This document shows positions 1-6,828 of a DNA stretch of 21,218 nt, one piece after another (the first letter of the stretch is position 1; each line of letters begins with the position of its first letter). Origin of the DNA: an uncultured Clostridia bacterium (GTDB lineage: Bacteria; Bacillota; Clostridia; Oscillospirales; Acutalibacteraceae); the NCBI GenBank assembly GCA_937902305.1, contig CALDHV010000117.1, positions 1-21,218 on the forward strand. Direction: 5' to 3'. The position numbers were made by a program, and so were the translations under genes. Below the pieces are notes generated by a model, which saw only the letters and a list, made by a program, of their open reading frames with translations, did not search any database and was not told where the DNA came from.

Positions 1-2
1 TC

Positions 3-305
3 CTCGCCTTTATCGCTTCGTGCGTCATCCTGGCTGTCATTCTCTACGGTATCATCCCCGGTATTCCTACCGTAATCGGCTGGTTCGAACTGCTGTTTGT
101 CAATGTGTTCGGCTGTCCGTTCAATACGGGTATGGCGGTTTGTCTGGTGCTGATAGTGGCTCTGTTGGTGTTCGGTATTTGGTACACCTATAGACGTCTG
201 CAGAAGCAATATTCGGAAAAAATGCGCTGGCTCAATACGGGTCTTTTGATGGTTACTGTCATCCTGATCGGATATTCGAGTTATGCCGTGCTGGTCATCC
301 GCTCC
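3..305 (+). other. Fragment of a Bacteroidales-type DUF2723 membrane protein (chimeric left end)
   Basis: The frame is open from base 3. Its first ~100 residues form hydrophobic segments separated by W-F-E-L-L-F-V-N, F-G-C-P-F-N-T-G and, near the end, I-G-Y-S-S-Y-A-V-L-V-I-R-S. From memory of the family, this is the end of the membrane region of Bacteroidales DUF2723 proteins (large glycosyltransferase-like integral membrane proteins), where the last phrase is normally followed by asparagine/proline-rich residues (N-A-N-T-P-like). Here it runs straight into IspH sequence instead. DUF2723 is characteristic of Bacteroidota, whereas everything downstream is clostridial. I read this as a foreign fragment joined by mis-assembly, not as a domain of the downstream protein. 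The family call rests on recalled motifs and has not been searched. Confidence 0.75.
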
Positions 306-2150
306 CACGGAGTTGGGCAGGAGACATACGAGCGCATTAGTGCACTCGGTATCCGGTATCACGATGCGACCTGCCCGTTTGTCGCTAAGATCCACCGCAT
401 TGTGGCGGAAAAATCCGCTGATGGTTGCACCGTATTGATCGCCGGGAACGAAAATCACCCGGAGGTGCTGGGCATTCGCGGACATTGCTCGGGGCCGTCC
501 TTTGTCTTTTCTGATGAAAAACAATTGACAGATTGGCTTGATCGTCATGGTGATAATCTTGATTTGTCCCTGATTATGGTTGCGCAGACAACATTTCACG
601 CAATTATTTGGAAAAAATGCGTAGAAATTGCAAAAAAACGCTGTACAAATCTACAAATATTTGATACAATATGTAATGCTACTGCCGAGAGGCAGCGGGA
701 AGCCGCGGATTTGGCGCGGCAATGCGATCATATGGTTATTGTCGGCGGACGCGAAAGCTCCAATACCGCCAAGCTGCGTGACATCTGTCGGGATTACTGC
801 CCGACCCACGCGGTGGAAACGGTCAGCGACATTCGGCGCGAGCTGTTTCGCCGCGGTGATACGATCGGGATCACCGCCGGAGCATCGACGCCTGCCGATA
901 TTATAAAGGAGGTACATGTCATTATGTCCGAAATCGTCAACAACAGCGAAACCCAGGAAACCCCCGCGATCCCCGAAATTAAAGAGGAGATGAGCTCTGA
1001 AGAGTTCGCCGCCGCTGTGGATGCGACTCTGCAGAACGCCACTGATGATAAAGTCCGTGGGTTGGTCACCGCTATTGCGCCCAACGAGGTACAGGTAGAA
1101 GTCATTGGCCGTAAGCAGACGGGCTACATCCCCGTCGAGGAGTTGTCCAATGATCCCTCTGCCAACCCTGCCGATCTGGTCAAGGTGGGGGACGAATTGG
1201 AGCTTCTCATTATGCGTACTCGCGATGAAGAGGGTACCATTATGCTGTCCAAGAAGCGCGTAGATGCGCTCAAGGGCTGGGATACCATCGCCACTGCCGA
1301 GACGGAGGGCACCGTGCTGGAAGGCAAGGTGACCGACATTATCAAGGGCGGTATGCTGGTCAATGTCGATGGCGTGCGCGTTTTCGTGCCCGCGTCGCAG
1401 GCGTCGGTCAACCGTATGGAGGATCTTTCTCCGCTCAAGGGTGAGACTGTGTCGCTGAAGATCATTGAACTCAACGCTCATCGTCGTCACGCGGTTGGCT
1501 CGGTGCGTCAGGTCGCGCAGGCTGCTCGTAAGGAAAAGGAAGAGGCATTCTGGGCGCAGGCAGAGGTTGGTCAGGAGTACACCGGTGCCGTCAAGTCGCT
1601 TACCTCTTACGGCGCGTTCGTCGATCTCGGCGGCGTGGATGGTATGGTGCACATTTCCGAAATGTCCTGGAAGCGCATCAAGCATCCGTCCGAGGTGATG
1701 AATGTCGGTGATGTCGTCACTGTGTTTATCAAGGCGCTTGATCCCGAGAAGAAGAAAATCTCGCTCGGCTACCGCAAAGCGGAGGACAACCCGTGGGAGA
1801 TCTTCAAGGCGCAGTATGCTGTGGACAGCGTAGCGACCGTCAAGGTGGTCGGTATGACCGCGTTCGGTGCGTTTGCGCAGATCGTGCCCGGTGTGGACGG
1901 TCTTATACACGTTTCCCAGATCTCCAATCATCGTGTCGAAAAGCCGCAGGATGAGCTGAAGATCGGTGATGAGGTCGAGGCGAAGATCACCGCAATCGAC
2001 TGTGACCGCAAGCGCATCAGCCTTTCTATCCGTGCTCTGCTCCCGGTCGAGGAAGCTCCGGCGGAGGAAGTGCCGGTTGAGATTCCTGCCGCGGAGGAGG
2101 CACCGGTTGAGGAAGCTCCCGCTGAAGAAGCCGCTCCCGCCGAAGAGTAA
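3..2150 (+). CDS. ispH-rpsA: IspH-ribosomal protein S1 fusion protein, 5' end replaced by foreign sequence
   Basis: From about base 300 this frame encodes most of 4-hydroxy-3-methylbut-2-enyl diphosphate reductase, the last step of the MEP isoprenoid pathway. Four S1 RNA-binding domains follow, an arrangement known in Clostridia. Visible IspH motifs are D-A-T-C-P-F (cluster cysteine codon 372-374), H-P-E-V, Q-T-T-F, N-T-I-C-N-A-T and I-T-A-G-A-S-T-P. The true N-terminus, with the first cluster cysteine (G-F-C-F-G), is absent, so this copy cannot bind a complete [4Fe-4S] cluster. The S1 part starts near the ATG at 924. Its third and fourth repeats are the most canonical (Y-G-A-F-V-D-L, G-M-V-H-I-S-E; F-G-A-F-A-Q-I, G-L-I-H-V-S-Q). 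The C-terminus (2037-2147) is an acidic Pro-Val-Glu-Glu-Ala repeat tail. The first ~100 codons belong to a different protein. A strong hairpin terminator follows the stop. Confidence 0.9.
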   Translation, partial: LAFIASCVILAVILYGIIPGIPTVIGWFELLFVNVFGCPFNTGMAVCLVLIVALLVFGIWYTYRRLQKQYSEKMRWLNTGLLMVTVILIGYSSYAVLVIRSHGVGQETYERISALGIRYHDATCPFVAKIHRIVAEKSADGCTVLIAGNENHPEVLGIRGHCSGPSFVFSDEKQLTDWLDRHGDNLDLSLIMVAQTTFHAIIWKKCVEIAKKRCTNLQIFDTICNATAERQREAADLARQCDHMVIVGGRESSNTAKLRDICRDYCPTHAVETVSDIRRELFRRGDTIGITAGASTPADIIKEVHVIMSEIVNNSETQETPAIPEIKEEMSSEEFAAAVDATLQNATDDKVRGLVTAIAPNEVQVEVIGRKQTGYIPVEELSNDPSANPADLVKVGDELELLIMRTRDEEGTIMLSKKRVDALKGWDTIATAETEGTVLEGKVTDIIKGGMLVNVDGVRVFVPASQASVNRMEDLSPLKGETVSLKIIELNAHRRHAVGSVRQVAQAARKEKEEAFWAQAEVGQEYTGAVKSLTSYGAFVDLGGVDGMVHISEMSWKRIKHPSEVMNVGDVVTVFIKALDPEKKKISLGYRKAEDNPWEIFKAQYAVDSVATVKVVGMTAFGAFAQIVPGVDGLIHVSQISNHRVEKPQDELKIGDEVEAKITAIDCDRKRISLSIRALLPVEEAPAEEVPVEIPAAEEAPVEEAPAEEAAPAEE
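905..926 (+). promoter_or_regulatory. Internal ribosome binding site and ATG at the IspH/S1 boundary
   Basis: AAAGGAGG at 905-912 lies 11 bases before an in-frame ATG at 924, exactly where the IspH domain ends (A-S-T-P-A-D-I-I-K-E-V) and the linker to the S1 repeats begins (M-S-E-I-V-N-N). This is a near-perfect Shine-Dalgarno sequence inside an open frame. It could let ribosomes make free S1 protein in addition to the fusion. The spacing is somewhat long, and the site could simply be a relic of two formerly separate genes. Confidence 0.5.
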
Positions 2151-2160
2151 TACGATATAT

Positions 2161-2196
2161 AAAATGAGGCTGTGCGAACGTGCACAGCCTCATTTT
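2161..2196. terminator. Bidirectional intrinsic terminator between convergent operons
   Basis: A perfect inverted repeat has 15-base arms (2161-2175 and 2182-2196) around the six-base loop GAACGT. The arms begin with AAAATGAGG and end with CCTCATTTT, so each strand has a GC-rich stem followed by a T run. It sits between the S1 stop (2148-2150) and the stop of the convergent transglutaminase-like gene (2204-2206), so it can end transcription from both sides. Confidence 0.92.
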
Positions 2197-2203
2197 TAAT
2201 GGC

Positions 2204-3436
2204 TTATTTTTGGATGATGGTCAATATCCCCTCGTTGTTTTCGTGCTGTAATGCGTAACTACCAAGCGACAATCCGTGTTCTGCCAGATGACCGTCCACG
2301 ATTTGCCATGTCAGCACACTGTTTTTGAAAAACACCAATGCCGCCTCGACCTGCGTGTCGGCAAAGCGGAGCTGGACGATTTTTTCACCGTTGATGATAT
2401 GCTGAGCCAGTATTTTTGCCGTTTCCTCCCGGTCAAAGCGTTGAAAATCCGTCCCGTTTCGGATAAAGTAATCGTCGAGTGATGCGGTGCATAGGGGAAT
2501 ATCTTTCTGAACGTCGTCGATGATATGCGTGATCTCCGCCTGACGCGTTGTCATATTGAAATAGTTGTGACGCACATAATCGGCGCTATCATCCCATGTC
2601 GCGTCGAGGTGATAGAAGGAACCGTTGACGTTGACGCAGTTCCACATATGGCTTTCGCCGTTTTCACGAGAGGCACCGGTGACGACTGTACATTCCATTC
2701 CCGCGCGCTGAAATAGGAGTTGTATACCGCGGGAATATCCCTCGCAGACTGCTTTGTGCTCCACCAACGCACCGTACGCGGTATACCGGGATACGCGGCC
2801 GGAGGCTTCGTCGGTACTGACAGTATCATCATATTCACAATCGGCAAGTAATCGGTCGTGCAGGGTCAGCTCTTTCTCATATTCATCGGTCAGCGTTTCA
2901 ATACCGGCGATATATTCACTGATTGCTTGCTCGAGCGCGGCACGCGCCGCCGTGCGTTGTTCACTGTCCATCGTATAGGAAAAGCGAATGGCGGTATAGT
3001 GATTTTCGATATTATCCGCATATCCTTCCAATGAAAATATCGTGCCGAGATAAAATAATTGCGGGTTGTCGTCGCACAGTGCGTTATATAGGATTTTTGC
3101 TTCTTCCTTTGACTTGAGTGCAAAGGGCAAATGTACCATTATGCCATTATACAGCATCGGAGAGCCGTTTTCATCCTTAAATGTGATTGGCTCATCCTCG
3201 GCAAAATGATCGGTGAGCGCCGTATAGACCGAGCCGTAGCACGCTTTGAGCCGATCATCCAGCCGGGTATAGGCAAAACGGTCGGCGAAATCCGCGCGGT
3301 AGCGGTCGGCATCGGGGACAAGGGAGCTTTCGAGCGTTTCGCTGTTCGGAAATAATTCCGGCAAGGCACCCCCGCCAATGGAGAAAGAAAGTATGACGCA
3401 TAGGGCGAATAGGAGCAAACGGCGGCGAAGTGACAT
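2204..3436 (-). CDS. Secreted transglutaminase-like domain protein
   Basis: The product is 410 residues. Residues 1-23 (M-S-L-R-R-R followed by a hydrophobic stretch) look like a signal peptide or single membrane anchor. Around residues 222-282 it carries the transglutaminase-like (papain-fold) triad: Cys231 in A-V-C-E-G-Y-S-R-G, His263 in E-S-H-M-W-N-C-V and Asp278 in H-L-D-A-T-W-D-D. The family includes cysteine peptidases and cross-linking enzymes; the substrate cannot be told here, though secretion points to the cell surface. The start at 3436 is chosen over an upstream in-frame one at 3556 because it has AAAGG just upstream, begins the signal peptide and avoids overlap with the preceding gene. 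It lies 13 bases after the LCP-like gene and is last in the ten-gene run. The ~200 residues before the domain resemble nothing I recognise. Confidence 0.85.
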   Translation of the reverse strand: MSLRRRLLLFALCVILSFSIGGGALPELFPNSETLESSLVPDADRYRADFADRFAYTRLDDRLKACYGSVYTALTDHFAEDEPITFKDENGSPMLYNGIMVHLPFALKSKEEAKILYNALCDDNPQLFYLGTIFSLEGYADNIENHYTAIRFSYTMDSEQRTAARAALEQAISEYIAGIETLTDEYEKELTLHDRLLADCEYDDTVSTDEASGRVSRYTAYGALVEHKAVCEGYSRGIQLLFQRAGMECTVVTGASRENGESHMWNCVNVNGSFYHLDATWDDSADYVRHNYFNMTTRQAEITHIIDDVQKDIPLCTASLDDYFIRNGTDFQRFDREETAKILAQHIINGEKIVQLRFADTQVEAALVFFKNSVLTWQIVDGHLAEHGLSLGSYALQHENNEGILTIIQK

Positions 3437-3449
3437 GGGATTTTTCCTT

Positions 3450-4313
3450 TCAGTGATATAGGTCGTTTTTCTTGCGGCTCGGAATAAACAGCCCGCTTTT
3501 TTCCTCACCGGAGAGGGTGACGAGCGACGCGAGCGAGCCATCATTGTGTGCGGCAAGAAAGCTCAGTTTATTTTGCGATAAAGTCAAATCGGTGATGCGT
3601 AAATCGGTCTTGGAGCAGTTGGACAGCGCGGCAAAATCCGCTGCAAAATACCGTTCTTCGCGGAAATACCGGTTGAGGATCGCCGCGACAATATGCGCCG
3701 GCATCGCGCTGTTTTGCGGGTTTTGCCAGTCATCATAGCGCATCAGCGTGACCGTTTGGGTCGCGGTCAGATGATTTTCACCCTCGCTCAAGCGCAGAGA
3801 CGAGCCGTTTTTATCGGCGTATTTCACCGCTTCGGGTAAATCGACCGAAACGCCTTTTTCCAAATAATTGATAAAGGTTTCCGTTTCCTCGGCGGACAGG
3901 GCAAAATAATGCTCAATCGGCAAATCGAGCACTTCGGACAAAGCGTTAACGACCGAGGCGGCACCATATTTACGGAATAGCACCGTCGGGGTCTGTCCGC
4001 CGCCGGTGTCGGTGTTGCCGGGTATATATGCGACCCGTATTGCCGGCTTGACCGGGTCGTTCTGCACCAGCACAAACCGCTCGTAGCCCTCGTCGGTCAT
4101 GATCAGCAGAAGATTGTCGATGTCGTCCTTGGTATATGTTTCGACAGGCAGATCGGAGGTCGGCTCGGTTTCCGATTTCGGCTCATTGCCGTGCAATTTG
4201 AGAATAAGCCATCCGCACACCAATACAACCACGACAAGTAGCAACGCGACGGAAAGGATCAGACGTGCTTTTTCGCCCGGTGTATGCTGTCGCTTGCGCA
4301 GTTTTTCCGCCAT
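3450..4313 (-). CDS. Degenerate LytR-CpsA-Psr (LCP)-like membrane protein
   Basis: This 287-residue protein has a cytoplasmic basic N-terminus, one membrane helix (about 16-40) and an external domain. Residues 62-216 follow the LCP outline: I-D-N-L-L-L-I-M (62-72 region), a strand ending Y-I-P-G-N-T-D-T (97-103) where active LCP enzymes have S-I-P-R-D-T, Y-G-A-A-S-V-V-N-A-L near 116-125, then L-P-I-E-H-Y-F-A-L, then V-D-L-P. LCP proteins transfer undecaprenyl-linked polymers to peptidoglycan using conserved arginines and aspartates. Here the P-R-D arginine is glycine, and the later arginine-rich stretch (R-x-R ... D-x-x-R-x-x-R-Q) is replaced by M-R-Y-D-D-W-Q-N-P-Q-N-S-A-M-P. Catalysis therefore looks unlikely; a structural or binding role is inferred. 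Its ribosome site AAAGGAG overlaps the end of mtaB, implying co-expression. Confidence 0.72.
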   Translation of the reverse strand: MAEKLRKRQHTPGEKARLILSVALLLVVVVLVCGWLILKLHGNEPKSETEPTSDLPVETYTKDDIDNLLLIMTDEGYERFVLVQNDPVKPAIRVAYIPGNTDTGGGQTPTVLFRKYGAASVVNALSEVLDLPIEHYFALSAEETETFINYLEKGVSVDLPEAVKYADKNGSSLRLSEGENHLTATQTVTLMRYDDWQNPQNSAMPAHIVAAILNRYFREERYFAADFAALSNCSKTDLRITDLTLSQNKLSFLAAHNDGSLASLVTLSGEEKSGLFIPSRKKNDLYH

Positions 4314-4317
4314 CGTT

Positions 4318-5607
4318 TCACTCCTTTAATACGGTTTCTTCTCCTATTAATATGCCGCCTTGATAGCTGATAATGCGTACCGAAATCATTTTTCCCGCCG
4401 GTTGTGCGGTTTTGGCGGCGACGGTCAGATAGGTGTCGGTCAATCCCTCGGTCAAGCCGTCGGCGCGGCGTGTTTCGGTGAGTATCGTGACGGTTTTGCC
4501 GATGTAGCCGCCGGCGTATGCATCGGCAGAATGGCGGCAAGCTTCAATCATCCGGTGACTGCGGTCGTTTTTCTCTTCCTCCGGTACTTGATCCGGCATT
4601 TTATCGGCTACCGTGCCGGGGCGACGCGAATAGGGAAAAACGTGCACGCGGGAAAAGCCGATGCTTTCCGTAAATGAAAGTGACGCGGCAAAATCCGCCT
4701 CGGTTTCACCGGGGAAGCCGACCATCACATCGGTGGTCAGCGCACAGCCCGGAAAACGCTCGCGTAGCTTTGCGCACAGGGCGGCATAGTCTGCTGTCGT
4801 ATAGTGACGGTTCATTCGCTTGAGGGTGGCGTCACAGCCGCTCTGCAAGGCAATATGGAACTGCGGGCACAGCTTCGGCTGTGACGACAGCCGCCGCAGG
4901 ATCTCATCGGTCATAAAATCCGGCTCCAGCGATCCGAGACGGACGCGCTCAATGCCGTCCACCGCGCAGGCGGCATCGACGGCATCGGCAAGATCGGTGC
5001 CGTTATCCTGCCCGTAGGCGGATAGATTGATCCCGACCAGCACGACCTCCCGATAGCCGCGCGCGGCAAGTGCGGTCAGCTCCTCTTGAATATCAGCGAC
5101 CGCGCGGGAGCGTACCCGCCCGCGAGCATAGGGAATGATGCAATAAGTACAAAAGCGATTGCATCCGTCCTGTATTTTGACAAAAGCCCGGGTGTGACCT
5201 TCCATTTCCCGGATGGTCAGCGGCTCATATTCTTTTGAATGTGGCGGAATGGCGACGGTTTTCCCATTTTTCCGAAAGTCGGCTATTGCTTCCGGCAAAG
5301 CCCGCCGGGATGCGTTGCCGAGTATGATGTCGGCATCCAGGGCGGTGGTTTTTTCGGGAAATGCCTGTGGCATACAGCCGGTGAGCACCAGCACTGCAGA
5401 CGGATTTTGCCGCCGACAGCGGCGCAGGAGTTGGCGTAGCTTGCGGTCACTTTCGGCGGTCACAGTGCAGGAGTTGACGATGATGGCATCCGCATCGCGG
5501 ATAGACACATCGGTGTCGTCAGCCCCATTTTGTTGTAATATCAGACGCATGGCTTCAGTCTCATACTGATTGACCTTGCATCCGAGGGTGATAAAAGCGG
5601 CTTTCAT
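4318..5607 (-). CDS. mtaB: tRNA t6A37 methylthiotransferase MtaB
   Basis: This 429-residue radical SAM enzyme adds a methylthio group to N6-threonylcarbamoyladenosine at position 37 of ANN-decoding tRNAs, improving codon reading. The N-terminal UPF0004 domain has its three cluster cysteines (Cys10 in L-G-C-K-V-N-Q-Y-E, Cys47 in N-S-C-T-V-T, Cys78 in T-G-C-M-P). The radical SAM motif C-N-R-F-C-T-Y-C is at 149-156. A short TRAM-like RNA-binding region is at the C-terminus. The opening L-G-C-K-V-N-Q-Y-E and the absence of MiaB- or RimO-specific features place it in the MtaB (YqeV) group. It starts 5 bases after the ddl stop, and the LCP-like gene follows 4 bases after it, so it sits mid-operon among cell-wall genes. 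Confidence 0.93.
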   Translation of the reverse strand: MKAAFITLGCKVNQYETEAMRLILQQNGADDTDVSIRDADAIIVNSCTVTAESDRKLRQLLRRCRRQNPSAVLVLTGCMPQAFPEKTTALDADIILGNASRRALPEAIADFRKNGKTVAIPPHSKEYEPLTIREMEGHTRAFVKIQDGCNRFCTYCIIPYARGRVRSRAVADIQEELTALAARGYREVVLVGINLSAYGQDNGTDLADAVDAACAVDGIERVRLGSLEPDFMTDEILRRLSSQPKLCPQFHIALQSGCDATLKRMNRHYTTADYAALCAKLRERFPGCALTTDVMVGFPGETEADFAASLSFTESIGFSRVHVFPYSRRPGTVADKMPDQVPEEEKNDRSHRMIEACRHSADAYAGGYIGKTVTILTETRRADGLTEGLTDTYLTVAAKTAQPAGKMISVRIISYQGGILIGEETVLKE

Positions 5608-5612
5608 CGGAA

Positions 5613-6806
5613 TTACCGTTTTGCTCCTTTGCTACCCTTGCTTCCGCCGAAGCCGGCAAGGATGTTGCTTTCATACGTGAACGTCAGCGCCTCGCGCTCT
5701 CGCTGGCGCTTGAAAGCAAGGCTTACCAGCTCATCCATCAGCGCGGGGAAGGATAGACCAACCTCTTGCCACAGATAGAATGAGAGCGACCCGGGGATGG
5801 TATTGATTTCATTGACCCATAGCGCGCCGCTTTCCTTATTATTGAGAAAATCCACCCGCGCGACACCCAGACAGCCGAGCGCACGGAAGGTCTTGACGGC
5901 AAGCTCCTGCACGGTTTCGGTCATTCCATCGGGCAATTCCGCTGGACAGCGGCGCTTAAGATCGGTCATCCCCTGGGATGCGCCGGTCTTTTTACTGCCG
6001 CCGGACAGATACTTGTCACCGAAGGTGAGAATATCCTCGGCGTTGAGCGGCTCCTCGCACGCCGATGCGCGTGCGGTTTCGGCATCGCCGAGCACCGCGC
6101 AGTTGATTTCCCGCAGATTTTCGACCGCCGGCTCGATCAGCACGCGCGACGAAAAGCTGACGGCGAGATCCATTGCGTCGATTAACGCGGCGCGGTCTTT
6201 GGCTTTGGAAATGCCGACCGATGATCCGAGATTGACCGGCTTGACAATGACGGGATAGCCGCACTTTTTCTCAATTTCGTCCAACACGCGCTCGCCGTCG
6301 GTCGCATACTCCTTGCCTGTAAATTGCACCGCGTCCAGCACGGGCACGCCCGCTTGACGGAGTACGGCTTTCATCGCAAACTTATCCATTCCGAGCGCGG
6401 AGGAGGTCACATCACAGGCGGAATAGGGGATGTTGAGCATTTCCAACATTCCCATCAGCGTGCCGTCCTCGACGTTGGTGCCGTGTACGACCGGCACGGC
6501 GACATCGAATGCCGCAACGGTGTTATTGCCGAGCTTTTTCGCCGGATAGCGTATCAGCTCGACACACCCGTTTGCCGCGACCGGTAACACCCGTGTTGCC
6601 GCGGCAAGGCAGGTGTCCATTTGCCGGTAGTTTTCGATCTTTTTCAGATTTTCGCCGTAATAGAACGCGTTATCCTTGGCGATGTACAGCGGAAATGCGT
6701 CGTATTTTTCCGGGTCAAGCGCCTGATACGCCTGCAATCCCGATATAATGGATACCTCGTGTTCGACGCTGTGACCGCCGAAAATGACCGCTACGCGTGT
6801 TTTCAT
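5613..6806 (-). CDS. ddl: D-alanine--D-alanine ligase
   Basis: This 397-residue ATP-grasp enzyme joins two D-alanines for the peptidoglycan stem peptide in the cytoplasm. Visible motifs are G-G-H-S-V-E-H-E-V-S near the N-terminus, V-V-H-G-T-N-V-E-D-G, A-L-G-M-D-K, V-K-P-V-N-L-G-S-S-V-G-I (ATP-grasp), D-K-Y-L-S-G-G and the metal-binding N-E-I-N-T-I-P-G-S. The start is at 6806, preceded by GGAAAGGA; a longer in-frame extension to 6893 would overlap murF and lacks family sequence. The C-terminus has a Gly/Lys/Ser-rich tail (G-F-G-G-S-K-G-S-K-G-A-K-R) beyond the usual fold. It lies 22 bases downstream of the Mur ligase that would use its product. D-Ala-D-Ala is the likely product, but substrate specificity (D-Ala, D-Lac, D-Ser) cannot be fixed by eye. 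Confidence 0.93.
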   Translation of the reverse strand: MKTRVAVIFGGHSVEHEVSIISGLQAYQALDPEKYDAFPLYIAKDNAFYYGENLKKIENYRQMDTCLAAATRVLPVAANGCVELIRYPAKKLGNNTVAAFDVAVPVVHGTNVEDGTLMGMLEMLNIPYSACDVTSSALGMDKFAMKAVLRQAGVPVLDAVQFTGKEYATDGERVLDEIEKKCGYPVIVKPVNLGSSVGISKAKDRAALIDAMDLAVSFSSRVLIEPAVENLREINCAVLGDAETARASACEEPLNAEDILTFGDKYLSGGSKKTGASQGMTDLKRRCPAELPDGMTETVQELAVKTFRALGCLGVARVDFLNNKESGALWVNEINTIPGSLSFYLWQEVGLSFPALMDELVSLAFKRQREREALTFTYESNILAGFGGSKGSKGAKR

Positions 6807-6828
6807 GATAACCAAATCCTTTCCGAGA

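Noticed and set aside
651..1931. Long minus-strand open frame (426 codons) opposite the S1 region
   Set aside because: It lies fully antisense to well-recognised IspH/S1 domains, is His/Arg-rich with no recognisable motifs, and is a shadow of biased codon use.
3..2150. A novel three-part protein: DUF2723 membrane region, IspH and S1
   Set aside because: The membrane part comes from a Bacteroidota-type family, the join falls on a shared short word, and IspH lacks its N-terminal cluster cysteine. Mis-assembly explains it better.
3437..3556. Upstream in-frame start extending the transglutaminase-like gene to 3556
   Set aside because: It would overlap the LCP-like gene by about 100 bases and put a signal peptide internally; the 3436 start has a ribosome site.
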